Shown here piece after piece: positions 44,386 through 56,187 of a stretch of DNA of 64,000 bases. The stretch spans positions 65,596,864 to 65,660,863 of the forward strand of contig CM034307.1 of assembly GCA_019925795.1 (NCBI GenBank). The letters are read 5' to 3'. The notes beneath the pieces were generated by a model that did no database searches, was not told the origin of the DNA, and was given only the letters and a program-made list of their open reading frames with translations. A program made the translations under genes and the position numbers. This DNA is from Dendrobium chrysotoxum. Taxonomy: Eukaryota > Streptophyta > Magnoliopsida > Asparagales > Orchidaceae. Each line of letters starts with the position of its first letter. Within the stretch, counting starts at the first letter, position 1.

Positions 44386-44934
44386 TGTTAAGAATCTGTA
44401 CTGCTTAATTACTTCTAGCTCCATCTACTTTATTTGGCGTGAAAGGAGTGGAAGGAGATTTAGTAATACCCATAACAGTAAAAGCTCCGTCACTCTTACC
44501 ATAAGAAGAGCAGTTTTTTCCAAAATATGTAAATGGAAGAGAGGGAATGAAGTTTTAGAAATTCTGTAGCACTTCTTGGCTGGTTCTGCGGGCTGTTCTG
44601 TTTTTTGGATGTCACAGGACGATGATGTATGCCATTATTGGCTCCCCCTTTGGACGGTCTTCTCGGCAACCAAGGGGGAATCCTGGTGCCTTTCGATTTC
44701 TATAACTGAGTCCTGAGCTTTAGCTCGTGACATCTCTCCCGGTTTCTTTTTGGGGCCCCTCTGCAATGCTTATTTCTCTTTTGTATTGGTGTTAAAAGGT
44801 TTTGGTATAGTATTGAGGGTATAGCTCTTTTTGTCTATGAGCTTGCCCTTTTTCTCTTTTACACTCTTCTCTTGTACTTTGTTTGAGATCAATATATTGG
44901 CCAAGCCCAAATTTTCCCAAAAAAAAAAAAATCC
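44386..44934 (+). mobile_element. L1-type LINE 3' end with poly(A)
   Basis: The frame to the stop at 44567-44569 reads YFIWRERSGRRFSNT…, the tail of a plant L1 ORF2 (after the zinc-binding region; compare 'IW+ERN.R+F'). A ~350-bp 3' untranslated region follows (including 'ggtgcctttcgatttctata' and a CT-rich part), ending in 13 A at 44922-44934. Heavily 5'-truncated. An A-run also sits just before it (44365-44381). No clear target duplication. Confidence 0.75.
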
Positions 44935-45989
44935 ATTTTTAAATAATTTTGACATATATAAAAAATTCTCATCATATGAGCATCTTTCTTATCATTTATT
45001 AACACATAATTTTTTTAATTAGAATCTATTATGACAATTGGAAGATATTATACAAACCTGTTTTCTGAAAGGAGGAGGATTGAACAATTAGAATTTGATG
45101 TGTAACCAAGAGTTTGCAAAAGATTGAAGTTGACACGTGAATAGAACTCAATGAGCAACATTGAGCTAATAAGAAACTTTGAGTTAGTGGACAGCTAAAA
45201 TTAGTGAAAAAGTAGTGATCTGGAGTCAAATTCAACCTTAGAATCTATGATGTATGATTATAAGTAGTCAAGGTTGCTCTATTTTGAGACAAAGAAGAAT
45301 GAATTAAATGATCATACATCAACATATTATATAGGGGCTTTGTGCATTAAGAGATGATAAGTATCAGGTGATGAAAAATGAACATCATTTGATGCACGAG
45401 CATTAAGCAATAGTGTGCTCCAAAGCTGAATAGTTATTGGTTGATAACGATCATTAATGATACTAGGCGTGGCATGGTAGTGGGCTACCATTTATGGATA
45501 TAAGGCTACAACATACATCAAATAATGGCTGTCATTGAGTGAGGATGACATTAATTGATAATAGTTAATGGGAAATTGTTGAATGAGATGTGACCAATGG
45601 ATAATAAGCATTGAACATAAGCTTTAAGACATCAAGTTTGGCAAGTGACCAATAAGTTAATGGCAATTAGAGAATAACTTATGATCATCAATAATTAGCA
45701 TTAAATAGCGATGGGCAATTGCTAAATTGTGGGTGGCTAGCAAACAATATATTCCTAAAATAAGGTGGGTACTGAGTGATTATAGGCGTTGAGCTATGAA
45801 AAACTATCATTGAATGGTTGTTGATTAACAAATGATGAATGTTGGCTAATAATTTGATTGTAATATAAGGTGACTAATAGATGATGGACAACCTATAGAT
45901 GTTTATCGACTAAAGCATAGTGCATGACAAATTAATAATGAGTGACCAAAGAATCACAAATGAATGTATGCCATTTACTTTGCATCAAG
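44935..45989. other. Intergenic DNA, degenerate repeats
   Basis: 45350-45960 repeats short phrases such as 'taatggataataagcatt', 'ttgagtgaggatgac' and 'gatgg' irregularly. It may be a decayed minisatellite. No gene. Confidence 0.4.
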
Positions 45990-46004
45990 GATATGAGAAT
46001 ATGA

Positions 46005-48193
46005 AAGACATAACGCCCTAACAGTCTCGCTCTTCCTCCCCGCCTTTGGCCTCTCATATGGCCTTACTGCCTTAGGTTTTCTTTTCCTCGCGGTTCCTCT
46101 TCTTCTTCCTCTGATTCTTTTTTCCTCTGTTGGGCTTCTTGCTTAGATGGCGCGAAACCGACTGGATGACCTTGGTTTTCTGGATGGAAGGAAATCTTCC
46201 TGCTCATTTCTTGAAGCCTTGGCGGGGGCTTCTTCTTCATATGAATTTCCTGTCCTCAAAGCAACAACTCATTGCGGGTTGCCGTGTTTGTGGATTTTCG
46301 AAGCTGAAATTTTGGCTCTTGCCAAACCTTTTAAGTTTGCTCTTGTGGCTAAATGTCTGAACTATAGACCCTCGCTTGATGTGATTCGTAAGTTCTTCTT
46401 TAACCTTAAAGTGATTGGAGATTGTTAGTTGACTGTTTTGGATTCAAGGCGTATTTTAATCAAGCTTTTTAATGATTGAGATTATAGTCGTATGTTTTCC
46501 CACCAATCCTATTTTCTTTCCAATTGCTACATGAAGCTGATTAAATGGTCACCTCATCTTTATTTATCGGTGGAGTCTCTGATTATCCCTATTGGGGTGT
46601 CTTTCCCTAATCTTCAGCCTCATCTTTTCTCTCCTCGCATTCTTCATGGTTGAGGCTCCTTATTTGGTCAGCCCCTGAAAACTGATAACGCGACAACTAT
46701 TGGGTTGCAGCCTTCTATTGCCTGAGTTCTCGTTGAATTGGATGTCTCTAAAAATTACCCTGACTCTGTTTGGATTGGTCCGGATAATTTAGGTTATTTA
46801 CAAAAAGTTGAGATGGAGGAGTTCTTCCCATTTTGTGTTACCTGCAAATCTTTGGGTCATTTTAATAATAAATGTCTGCCTACTCACAAGGAACCTCATA
46901 TTGTTGCGAAACCTACTGCTCATTTTAGGGGGAATGTGTCTGCTAACGTTGTGCTTCAGGATGCTATTGACCCGTTGGATACTGGTCATGTCATAACCCC
47001 TGCTCTTGTGGCCCAGTCGACTATTCTTATTGAGGAAAATTTTATGGGTGAGGGGGAATGTCATGTTGCTCCTTTACCAAGTTCTCCTCATATGGATGTA
47101 TCTTGTGTCAATAATGTGGGTTTTATTGCTGATGTAAGTTTTGTGAAACAACCTACTAGCCCCATCTTAACTCTTGTTTTAAATGTTGTTGATGTTTTGA
47201 CTTTTCCTATGGATCCTCATTCTGTTGATTTGAATCATCCGATTGAGAATGTTGACTCTGATGCAAATCGTGTTGTGGATGGTGGGTATTGTCTTGGTAT
47301 TGCCTTGGATAGTCCTAACATGTGTGATGTTAACAAGGTTGTTTTGGATGACTCTTCAAGCGATTTGAATGCTATTACTACTGTCTCACCCATGGCATCT
47401 GTAGGAGTGTCGTTAACGCCTAATGTGGAGGTTATTATGGGCAATGAGCCTATTTTTCCCAATTTTAGTTGTTTCTAATGAAGAATTAAAAGCTCAATTG
47501 GCTTTAACTTGGAATAATGACGACCCGTCGGATTGGTTGGAGGAATCCTTCTCCTTGGCGTGCGGGGGTGCTGAGGGTGATTTAGGTGATGATGTGGATA
47601 ATTTGTAAGAGATGTATGGTCTAAAGGTGAGGCATATTGTGCATCAGGCTTTCTCCCATAGTGGCGGGAAGCGTCGTAAGAGAAAATCTAAGAAAAAGTA
47701 ATGGTTCGTTTTGTTGGATCTCTTTTGCAGTTGTTGTATTTTCTTCCTCTAGTTGGCGTGATTTCGGTTATATTTCTATTTTTGGTGTTTTCTGCTGGCT
47801 GTGATAGATCCTGGACTATGATGAGGCAGTTTTCTGCATCCATCTCATTGGCCCGCTTGCTGGCAACCTTGGTGGCCTTCCCTATTTATGAACGGATTTT
47901 TTTGTTTGATGAGGGGTTGTTGCTTGTTAGTTTTCTTCTGTTTGATTTTTTTTACTTGTTGCCTCAAATAGATGGCCCTTGCTTGGCTTGCGAGTGGTTG
48001 TAGGAAGCTTGAGTCCGGCTGGCATCTTCGCCCTGTTTTCATGTGCTTCTTGCTCCATTGTAGCCATTATTGCACCTCTCCTTTTGAGGAGTGTTTTCCT
48101 TTGCTGTAATTTTCTTGTAATTTTGTTTTGTTTTGATGGAGCTTGTTGTAATCTCTTTTTTAGTGAATGGAATTTATTTTGTGTTAAAAAAAA
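46005..48193 (+). mobile_element. LINE insertion carrying ORF1 only
   Basis: A 2189-bp insertion ends in a short A-run (48186-48193). It is bounded by a 15-bp target duplication, GATATGAGAATATGA at 45990-46004 and GATATGAGAATACGA at 48194-48208 (one mismatch). It contains a 5' leader, a plant L1-type ORF1 (46147-47701, broken) and about 480 bp of 3' untranslated sequence. ORF2 (endonuclease and reverse transcriptase) is completely absent, although both ends of the insertion are defined. It was therefore presumably mobilised in trans as a deleted derivative. Confidence 0.85.
46147..47701 (+). pseudogene. LINE ORF1 (DUF4283 and zinc knuckle), broken
   Basis: One frame runs from ATG 46147 to 47478. 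It is broken by TAG at 46426-46428 and TGA at 46477-46479, 46651-46653 and 46723-46725. It then shifts near 47470 into the next frame, where TAA at 47606-47608 precedes the final stop at 47699-47701. The N-terminal half matches the DUF4283 RNA-binding fold of plant L1 ORF1 proteins (FALVAKCLNYRPSLDVIRKF; VELDVSK…VWIGP). A zinc knuckle FCVTCKSLGHFNNKC (CX2CX4HX4C) lies near 46831-46875. A long acidic/serine-rich linker and a basic tail KRRKRKSKKK follow, which could bind RNA or act as a nuclear signal. The TGA codons fit TGG/CGA decay. It cannot make a full protein. Confidence 0.85.
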
Positions 48194-48346
48194 GATATGA
48201 GAATACGAGCAATTGATTAAAGGTTCTAGATCTAGTTAATGCTCTATAATTCTCTATAGTTTTGGGGTTTATAATGTGTAATTAAATAAAATTTGGCTAT
48301 ATTTATAGACTTTAGGAGGGGTGTTTCAATTTTCACCTAATATTAT

Positions 48347-49348
48347 TGTTGCGGACTCAAATATACGCGGCGATAGAGTTTAATATTTCCGTCTCAGCGT
48401 TGTACGTATATTCAGCACACAAACAGAATCGAAATAGTAACACCAGAATTTTTACGTGGAAAACCCTGGAAAGGGAAAAAACCACGGGGCCACGCCCAGT
48501 TGAAATAGTTCCACTAGTGTCGTTTGAAGTACACGAGGCTGATTTGTCCTTTAAATTCAGGACGATCAGATTACAATGAGCATTAGTTACAAGGCCAAGC
48601 GGAGTTCCGACGTCACTCGGGTGTCGAGCAGAATTCCGGCGTCACTTGGAAAGAAGTCCGGCGTCACTCGGGCGTCGGGTAGAATTCTGGCGTCGGGCAG
48701 AATTCCGATGTTGCTCCGGCGTCCCTTGGACGCCTGGTGGTGCTCCGGTGGTGATCCGGCGGAATTCCGGCGAAGTTCCGGCGGTGGTCGAGGAGGAGCT
48801 GTTCCCTCCTACACTTTTCTTCTTCTTCTTCTCCTTCTTTTCTTCTTGGCTTAGCTCCCCTCTTAAGAGAAATGAGGGGCTATTTATAGTTTTTCTGGAG
48901 TGGCATAGCCCGTAAATATGTGAGGGATCAGGGGCAAATAGGGAGTGATCCGGATGAACGGCCGATATTGAATCCCTTGATCGTGAGCCGTTTATCAAGA
49001 ATTTGAAGGTCTTAATGATATCAGAATTCTGTGATCTTGGGCTCGTTGGATTCGTCTCGTCGAGCCGCTCGATTCGAATATAAGCTCGTCAAAATCGGAG
49101 ACCGTTTGGTAACTCAAATTGCTGTTTGATGCTTCCAACAGTACTTCGGGTACTTGATTTGGTCTTGTTTGGGCTCGGATTGAGTCGAATTTGGTGTTGT
49201 TGGATTCGTATTTCCGAGACGCTCAGTTCGACTGTAAGCTTGCTGAAATCGGAGTTTAAATAGTCTCCGAATTAATTTTTGAAGTTTCCAACTTGAGTTT
49301 TTCCTCGAGATTCGTGCCCGATCAAGATAATTTTTCGATGACGTATCA
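48347..49348 (-). mobile_element. Solo LTR of the TR-GAG family
   Basis: Minus strand TGACGTATCA…CCGCAACA, 1002 bp. Exact target duplications ATTAT lie at 48342-48346 and 49349-49353. Very similar to the plus-strand LTR at 50596-51616, so the two form long inverted repeats. GAATTCCGGCGTC-type leader repeats lie at 48600-48790. TATA as 'ctatttatag' near 48880. Confidence 0.95.
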
Positions 49349-49647
49349 ATTATAATATAATATTTTTCATTCTTATTAAAAATGAATGCATCAGATCAAG
49401 CCCTTCGTAATTAAAAAAGTGATTAGATGATTGATAAGGGATAGCAGGTGGTGGTGGAGAGATGAGATAATAGTGAATCTTAGCCACGGTGGAATACAGG
49501 GTGGATGTCAATTCTGAATATGTAGATAATGGTTTAAAGAAGAGTGAAGATAACATCATTATACATTATGAAAATAAAAATAAAATCATGAGTGAAAATT
49601 ACATGCTTTATTCATAATTGAAATAAAACATAAAATATTATTTTATG

Positions 49648-50002
49648 TAGGGCTGTTAAAATCGGGTCATGGATCACGGCGAGGGCATCATGGCGAGCTC
49701 ATTTTGAAGGAGGCGTTGAATGGCGAATGGCACAGGCGACGACAACAGCGACGGCGTAGGCGGGTGACGACACATGCAACAGGATATCACGCGACTGAGC
49801 GACTCGACAACGGTAGGCGATGTGACGGCATGACGCGACTCGACAACGTGCGTTTTTCCAAAGGGGTCGAACTGGGGTGAGTTCGGGTTTCCGCATCAAC
49901 CCGGACCCGACCCGTTTTGAAATCTGGTCGGGTCTAACCCGAAATTTTCAGGTCGGGGTTCGAGTCGAATTTTCATGTCGTGTCAAATATTGACACCCCA
50001 AA
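49648..50002. mobile_element. Non-autonomous hAT element (355 bp)
   Basis: Ends TAGGGCTGTTAAA and TTGACACCCCAA, flanked by ATTTTATG (49640-49647) and TTTTTATG (50003-50010), an 8-bp duplication with one mismatch. It shares subterminal ACCCGACCCG motifs with the copies at 18971 and 33850. The short GC-rich middle is unrelated to theirs. No transposase. Confidence 0.85.
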
Positions 50003-50010
50003 TTTTTATG

Positions 50011-50595
50011 AAAACTCATCAAAATTCTCATCTTAGTCTAAGGCGACATGTAAAAGTATCTTAAATAGAATAATGCTTTTTTTGGTATAACATATCCTTA
50101 ATTTAAGCTTCATTTCAAGGGAGAAAGTTATGGATAATTTGTAAAATGAATTCGCTTCTAACAATTAATATAAATCATCCTTACTTTAAGACTTGTTTTA
50201 AGGGAGAAAATTAATGTTATGTAATTTTAAATATAAAAATTATCTCCAATAAAGCTTAATTGATATAATTTCTCTTTAATTCAAATCTTTCTTCAAGGAT
50301 GGCAGTATTGGCTGAAATTCCGCATGAGTCATCTTAAATTTAAATATGCGGAGGCACCATACTTTTAGGAGAAAAGAGAAACGACTGAAATTCTTATGAG
50401 TGAGGATGGAGGGGTCAATGAAGAATAGAGTTTCTTAATACGTGTAATCAAATTTTTGTATCATTTGATGAATATAATGAAGTTATTCTTTAGTTATTTT
50501 AAATCTTTGGTGCCTAATAAATTTTTTAGAAACATAAACAAAAATAGAATTTCTTCTTCATGGATATGATGCTTAAATTTATATTCCTATTCTAT
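50011..50595. other. AT-rich spacer
   Basis: Nothing recognised between the hAT element and the second TR-GAG element. Confidence 0.5.
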
Positions 50596-51616
50596 TGATA
50601 TATCATTGAAAAATTATCTTGATTGGGCACGAATCTCGAGGGAGAAGATCATATTGGAAACTTCAAAAATTAATTCAGAGACCATCTAAACTCCGATTTC
50701 AGCAAGCTTATAGTCGAACTGAGCGTCTCGGAAATACGAATCCAACAACACCAAATTCGACTCAATCCGAGCCCAAACGAGTCCAAATCAAGTACCCGAA
50801 GTGCTGTTGGAAGCATCGAACAGCAATTTGAGTTACCAAACGGTCTCCGATTTTGGCGAGCTTATAGTCGAATCGAGCGGCTCGACGAGACGAATCCAAC
50901 GAGGCCAAGATCGCAGAATTCTGATATCATTAAGACCTTCAAATCCTCGATAAACGGTTCATGATCAAGGGATTCAATATCAACCGTTCATTCGGATCAC
51001 TCCCTATTTGCCCCTGATCCCTCACATATTTACAGGCTATGCCACTCCAGAAAAACTATAAATAGCCCCTCATTTCTCTTAAGAGGGGACCCAAGCCAAG
51101 AAGCCAAGAAGAGAAGAAGAAGAGAAGAAAAGTCTAGGAGGGAACAGCTCCTCCTCGACCACCGCCGGAACACCGCCGGAACTTCGCCGGAACACCACCG
51201 GAGCACCACCTGGTGCCCGAGGGACGCCGGAGCTCTGCCCGACGCCGGAGCAACATCGGAATTCTGCCCTACGCTAGAATTCTACCCGACGCCCGAGTGA
51301 CGCCGGACTTCTTTCCAAGTGACGCTGGAATTCTGTCTAACGCCCGAGTGACGTCGGAACTCTGATTGGCCTTGTAATTGATACTCATTGTAATCTGATC
51401 GTCCTGAATTTAAAGGACGAGTCAGCCTATTGTATTTCAAACAACACTAGTGGAACTCTTTCAACTGGGCGTGGCCCCGTGGTTTTTTCCCTTTCCAGGG
51501 TTTTCCACGTAAAAAATCTGGTGTTACTATTTCAACTCTGTTTGTGTGCTGGATATACGTACAACGCTGAGACAGAAAATTAAAATTTATCGCCACGTAT
51601 ATTTGAGTCCGCAACA
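50596..51616 (+). repeat. 5' LTR of TR-GAG copy 2
   Basis: 1021 bp, TGATATATCA…CCGCAACA. U3 to about 51056, a TATA box, then a leader with 'ccgccggaactt'/'gacgccggaattctg'-type repeats (51165-51360) and U5 with 'ggcgtggccccgtggttttt'. Confidence 0.95.
51057..51064 (+). promoter_or_regulatory. LTR TATA box
   Basis: TATAAATA within actataaatagcccc. It is kept in all recognisable copies of the family and should direct the gag transcript about 30 bp downstream. Confidence 0.75.
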
Positions 51617-51637
51617 GTTTGGCGCCGTCTGTGGGAA
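51617..51637 (+). other. Primer-binding site
   Basis: gttTGGCGCCGTCTGTGGGAA directly after the LTR end, identical in core to copy 1 (26911-26931). tRNA identity not assigned. Confidence 0.85.
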
Positions 51638-51667
51638 ACAAATCCCACTATCCTAAGCACCACTTTG

Positions 51668-53191
51668 ATGGCCAACAGACGTAGCAATCGCATCTTGGGA
51701 GCCTCCCGCTCCAATTCACATCAATCTCGGGATCAGTCTATGAATCATAGACCCCAAGTATCCGCCTCCTTTCATGCTGGGGGGCAAGACGCTATGGGAG
51801 AAGGAATTTCAGGACCATCCATTGAAGACCGCATCATGATGATGGAGGAGTCTCAGAACGAGATCCTACAACTCCTGCGAGAGACTCGACAACCGGCACT
51901 AGCACCACAGGAGGAGGTTCTTCTCCCTCGAGATCCACCACATGTTGAAGCTGTTCAAATCGAACATCTTCAAGCTGAGATTCCTCTTCCTCCACCCAGG
52001 AGGCGTTCGCAGTCACATCAAGATAACGAACTGGCTGATACAGCAAGTTCTACCCATCCTCCGCACACAGGTCGGCAATCTCTCCTTCCTCAAGACCTCC
52101 CTGAGAAGCTAGCCCAACATCACATTGCTGAGCTCCCTCGTAATACCCTACGCCACGAACTGCGACGATTGGTTCGAGAGGAGTTCCCTACAGGAGGCGT
52201 AAGGCAACCTCTTCGTCAGTGGGACTTCCAGGAGTCGTCACCCCTGACGGAAGCCATTCTTCAACACCCTATTCTGGCTGGCTTTAAGCTACCAAGCATC
52301 GAGTCCTACGATGGGACATCCGACCCGTATGAGCACATCGACCATTACAGGACCATCATGCATATTCAATAAGCCTCAGACGCACTCCTTTGCCAGGTTT
52401 TCCCTGCCACTCTTAAAGGACAAGCTCGAACATGGTTCTATTCACTTCCAGCCGGAACGATCCCCATATTCGTCAAATTGGCCAAAGTATTTGTCAAACA
52501 GTTCGTAGCCAACCGAAGAATTACTAAGGATTCTTTTCATCTCTCTGGGATCCGTCAGAACGAGAGAGAAACATTAAAAGAATATTTTCAACGGTTTTTC
52601 ACCGAGGCTCGACAGATTCCGGGAGTGGACCCAGAACTGCTCCGAGGGGTCTTCCTTGGAGGCCTTCGTCCTGGTCCTTTCTATTCGGCACTCATGCAGG
52701 ACACAGTTCATTCATATGCTGACCTGATCTATCGTGTAGAAGCTCAGATTTCCGCTGATGAAGCCATTAATGCTCATAGAAAGCAATTTGAGCAAACAAC
52801 TGGAAAGCGTAAGAACGCCCCTACAATAGAGGAGTCATTTTCGCAACAAAAGAAAAATTCATCTCCTAGACCCCCAGTACCACAACGCGAGTTCCGACAT
52901 AAAAAAGAGTATACGCCACTCAATGCAACTCGAACTAACATACTAATGGCCATTCGAGATAAAGAAAATATCAAGTGGCCTAATTCTTTGAAGCCAAATG
53001 TTGGGAACTAGGAGCAATATTGCTATTTCCACCGTAGTCGTGGACACACTACTGAAGCGTGTAAGCAGCTGAAGGATGAGATCGAGAGGTTGATCCGACA
53101 AGAATATATTCGACAGTTCATCCAAAACCCACCTGCTCGAGATGAAATTGGTCCAATTGGGGGGCAAAATCAACAACAACAAAGACAATAG
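51668..53191 (+). pseudogene. Broken gag of TR-GAG copy 2
   Basis: One frame of 508 codons runs from ATG at 51668 (MANRRSNR) to the stop at 53189-53191. In-frame stops lie at 52370-52372 (TAA, where copy 1 has arginine) and 53009-53011 (TAG, where copy 1 has glutamine). The TTG just before the ATG is not a start. Residues 1-200 are proline/glutamate/arginine-rich. From about 205 (SYDGTSDPYEHIDHY) to 380 lies the Gag domain, with TWFYSLPAGTI, LKEYFQRF and GVDPELLRGVFLGGL motifs. Near residue 453 is an intact CX2HX4HX4C knuckle (CYFHRSRGHTTEAC). A Q-rich end follows. Tat-lineage Gypsy Gag by resemblance. Only 51 bp separate LTR and ATG. Overlapping antisense frames are shadows. Confidence 0.92.
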
Positions 53192-53534
53192 TTGAATAAT
53201 ATTCAAATGGTTGGCGAGATTGAATGACCACGTACTTTGTGTCATGTGTCATCGTGTATCTCTTCTATGATAAGTAGGATGTCACTCTAATATCCTTAGT
53301 ATTTCTACCAAGTCAAATAATGTGGTTGTCCCTATATGTATCTCTTATATTGTACAAGGGAACTATTATATTGTCTTACAGTAATATAATGTGTTGTTCG
53401 TGCAATTCTGATATTGTCTCTTTCTTTAAAAAAGAATATAAATGATAATGAAAAACTACTGACAAATATAGTCTCTTTATTATTGATTCGAGAAATACAC
53501 AATCTTTATTGTGTCTCAATCACTGGATGATCAA
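53192..53534. other. TR-GAG internal spacer
   Basis: Non-coding, colinear with 25030-25359 of copy 1 in reverse orientation. Confidence 0.7.
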
Positions 53535-53885
53535 TCCCAGGGGGATTCGATCTGACCTCTTCCACACAGGTTAACGTCGTCGAGCAAAGGCTCCGACATA
53601 CAACCTCGGATAGGTCCCACATCCTTGGTGGATTCTCTTGACCTCTTCCATATAGGTTAACGTCATCGAGCAGGGCTCTGACATACAACCTCGGATAGGT
53701 ATCACATCCTTGGTGGATTCTCTTGACCTCTTCCATACAGGTTAACGTCGTCGAGCAAAGGCTACGACATACAACCTCGAAAAGGTCTCACATCCTTTGT
53801 GGATTCTTTCGTCCTCTTCCATACAGGTTAACGTCGTCGAGCAAAGGCTCCGACATACAACCTCGGATAGGTCATATATTCTTGA
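53535..53885. repeat. 85-bp tandem array, four copies
   Basis: 'ttaacgtc' recurs at 53571, 53657, 53742 and 53828, a period of 85-86 bp. Same unit as the seven-copy array in copy 1. Confidence 0.93.
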
Positions 53886-54640
53886 TGGATTCTCTGGACA
53901 TCTCCCACAGAGATTCTTGGCGGGCAAAAAGTCTTCGAAAAAGCATGTTACGCAATATATCAACTCATGTTTCAAAGATGCAAAAGCAAGTTTTCAACTT
54001 CATATAAAATATTATTGAAGTTATATTACAAAAGATTGTACATCTAGTTCATCTTTGTAAGAATTTAAAAGCAAAAGGTACACTGGTGACATTCATACAA
54101 GCTAGTATCATCAAGCAACAAGCAACTTTAACACAGTCAAATATCCTTGGTGGATTTAAGTGACTTCTCCCTTACTGCACGCAAGCATCTCCTACAACTG
54201 CTCCTTCAAAGAAAGGGCATAACTGGATCATCATCAGGCCTCCACACAGTTGACAGTGTTAGTATATTGCCAGAATATTGGCATATCACACTACTTCGGC
54301 CCCATGATTCAGTAATATTTGATATTGGCACACTTCAATATAGATGAATATTGCCTTAACATAATGTCACTGGACACCCGCCATCATCGACCCTTCGTCG
54401 GATATCTGCCGGCGGTCCTCTACTTCATATCAACCATCATCGGCTTCTCGCTCGATCGTTATTAGCAGTACACCCTCCAACACTTTGCTCTCTACTCGGT
54501 CATTGAATGCCAACAGACCTCTACCTGATCGTCCATCATCGACAAACTTCCGTTAAAATAGCATTGAAATTATATTCGATGCTGAGCTTCCTCCCGTTGA
54601 AGGACTTCTGCACATCGCGGGACTTTCGTCGGAATTCTAA
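53886..54640. other. TR-GAG internal non-coding region
   Basis: Colinear with 23640-24390 of copy 1 (for example 'ccactggacacccgccatca' type sequence near 54365). No coding potential. Confidence 0.65.
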
Positions 54641-55100
54641 CATATGTTGAGCTTTCTCCCGTCACAGGATTTCTACCCGACGCCGTACTTCTTCCCGACG
54701 TTGGATTTCTGCACGTCGTCGGATGTTTGTCGGGCTTCTACCCGACGCCAAATTTCTACCCGTTGTGGGACTTCTTCCCGCCGACGGATTTTCGTCGGAG
54801 TTCTACCCGACGCCGTACTTCTTCCCGACGTTGGATTTCTGCGCGTCGTTGGATGTTTGTCGGGCTTCTACCCGATGTCAAATTTCTACCTATCGTGGGA
54901 CTTCTTCCCGCCGACAGATTTTCGTCGGAGTTCTACCCGACGCCGTATTTCTTCCCGAAGTTGGATTTCTGCGTGTCGTCGGATGTTTGTCGGGCTTCTA
55001 CCCGGCACCAAATTTCTACCCGTCGTGGGACTTCTTCCCGCCAACGGATTTTCATCGGAGTTCTACCTGACGCCGCACTTCTTCTCGACGTCTGACTTCC
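54640..55100. repeat. 130-bp tandem array, copy 2 only
   Basis: 'ttggatttctgc' recurs at 54701, 54831 and 54961, so the period is 130 bp with about 3.5 units. Sub-motifs 'ttctacccgacgcc' and 'cttcttcccg' repeat inside each unit. Copy 1 has no comparable expansion. Long frames over this stretch (54644-55153 and its shifts) are repeat artefacts. Confidence 0.92.
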
Positions 55101-55199
55101 GACCATCTTTAGACTCCCTCCGACTAACATCTCACCTCCACGTGATCTCTTAAAGGAGAGAAATTCTAACTCCCATTCCGCTTCCCTTCCTAAAAAGGG

Positions 55200-55500
55200 G
55201 AAGAGGCTAACTTCTGCGCAAAGAGAGGGGCGCCGAGTCGAGTGGGGAATGTCACATACTCAAAAACGGCGGGAGGCCTCAGAATGCCAGAAACTAGAGG
55301 GGAGAAGAGAGGAATACTCTAACTTCTGTGCAAAGGGAGGGGCGCCGAGTCAAGTAGGGAAAGTCACCTACTCAAAAACGACGGAAGGCCTCAAAATGCC
55401 AGAAACTAGAGGGGAGAAGAGAGGAATACTCTAACTTCTGCGCAAAGGGAGGGGCGCCGAGTCAAGTAGGGAAAGTCACCTACTCAAAAAACGACGGAAT
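55200..55500. repeat. 112-bp tandem array, about 2.7 copies
   Basis: 'aacttctg' recurs at 55209, 55321 and 55433. Same repeat as 23230-23530 in copy 1 but far more homogeneous. Confidence 0.92.
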
Positions 55501-55569
55501 GCCTCAAAATGCCAAAAGCCATAGGGAGAAAGGAAGAAGGGGCGAGTTTCTCCTAGGCCCTGGGGGGTC

Positions 55570-55577
55570 TATTTATA
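55570..55577 (-). promoter_or_regulatory. Antisense TATA box inside TR-GAG copy 2
   Basis: TATTTATA on plus, TATAAATA on minus, followed on the minus strand by 'gaccccccagggcc' and a CT-rich leader into the 112-bp repeats. It matches the antisense box at 23178-23185 in copy 1. Confidence 0.5.
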
Positions 55578-55694
55578 ATATTTTTGAGGGGGGGAGGATT
55601 CCAAAATTTTATTAAATTCCCTGAATTTTTTCAAATTTTTCGGAATTTTTTGGGATTTTTTGGGCCCCGCCACCTTAAAAAAAAATAAAAAAAA

Positions 55695-55960
55695 ATTTTA
55701 AAACCGGCCGGCGGTTTCCTAACCGCCGGCCAAACTGCTCGGCCAAAAGGCGCGGCCAAGTGCCGCGGCCAGCCGCGGACGGGCCCAGGCGCGAGCCCAG
55801 GCGGGCCGCGGGCGGGGCCAGGCGCGGGCCCAGGTGCGCGCCAGGCTGGCCGCGTGAGCGGGCCAAGGGCGGTTCCGCGGCACCGCCGCCGGAGGCGGTT
55901 GCCGGCGGCCGGCCGTCCGGCCGGACGGTTCGGCCGCCTACGTGTTCCCGGGCTCAGATT
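55695..55960. other. Very GC-rich CpG patch
   Basis: Dominated by ggccgcgg/gcgccggc-type sequence, about 265 bp, including the inverted pair 'ccggcggtttcc'/'ggttgccggcgg'. It gives open frames on both strands that resemble nothing. It corresponds to the shorter patch at 22890-22980. Confidence 0.7.
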
Positions 55961-56170
55961 TTTGGCCCGGACGGTCCAAATTGGACATTTTTGGGGTCCC
56001 CGGATACGTTTTTCGACGTTCTAAACTCAATTTTGATACTTTCGGAGCTCATCGAGGCCTCTATGATTGGATTTGAGCAAAATAATGTGTTTTGGAACGC
56101 AAATTTTGGCGATTCGACCAATGCAAAATATCGAGACCAGTATTTTTGGACTCCTGGAGCTTCGACGTCG

Positions 56171-56187
56171 AAAAATAGGGGGGCAAC
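56171..56187 (+). other. Polypurine tract
   Basis: aaaaataggggggcaac directly before the TG of the 3' LTR, matching copy 1. Confidence 0.85.

Noticed and set aside
54644..55153. A 169-codon plus-strand frame and two shifted ones
   Set aside because: Covers the 130-bp tandem array of the TR-GAG internal region. All three frames are open because of the repeat, and the sequence is not related to pol.
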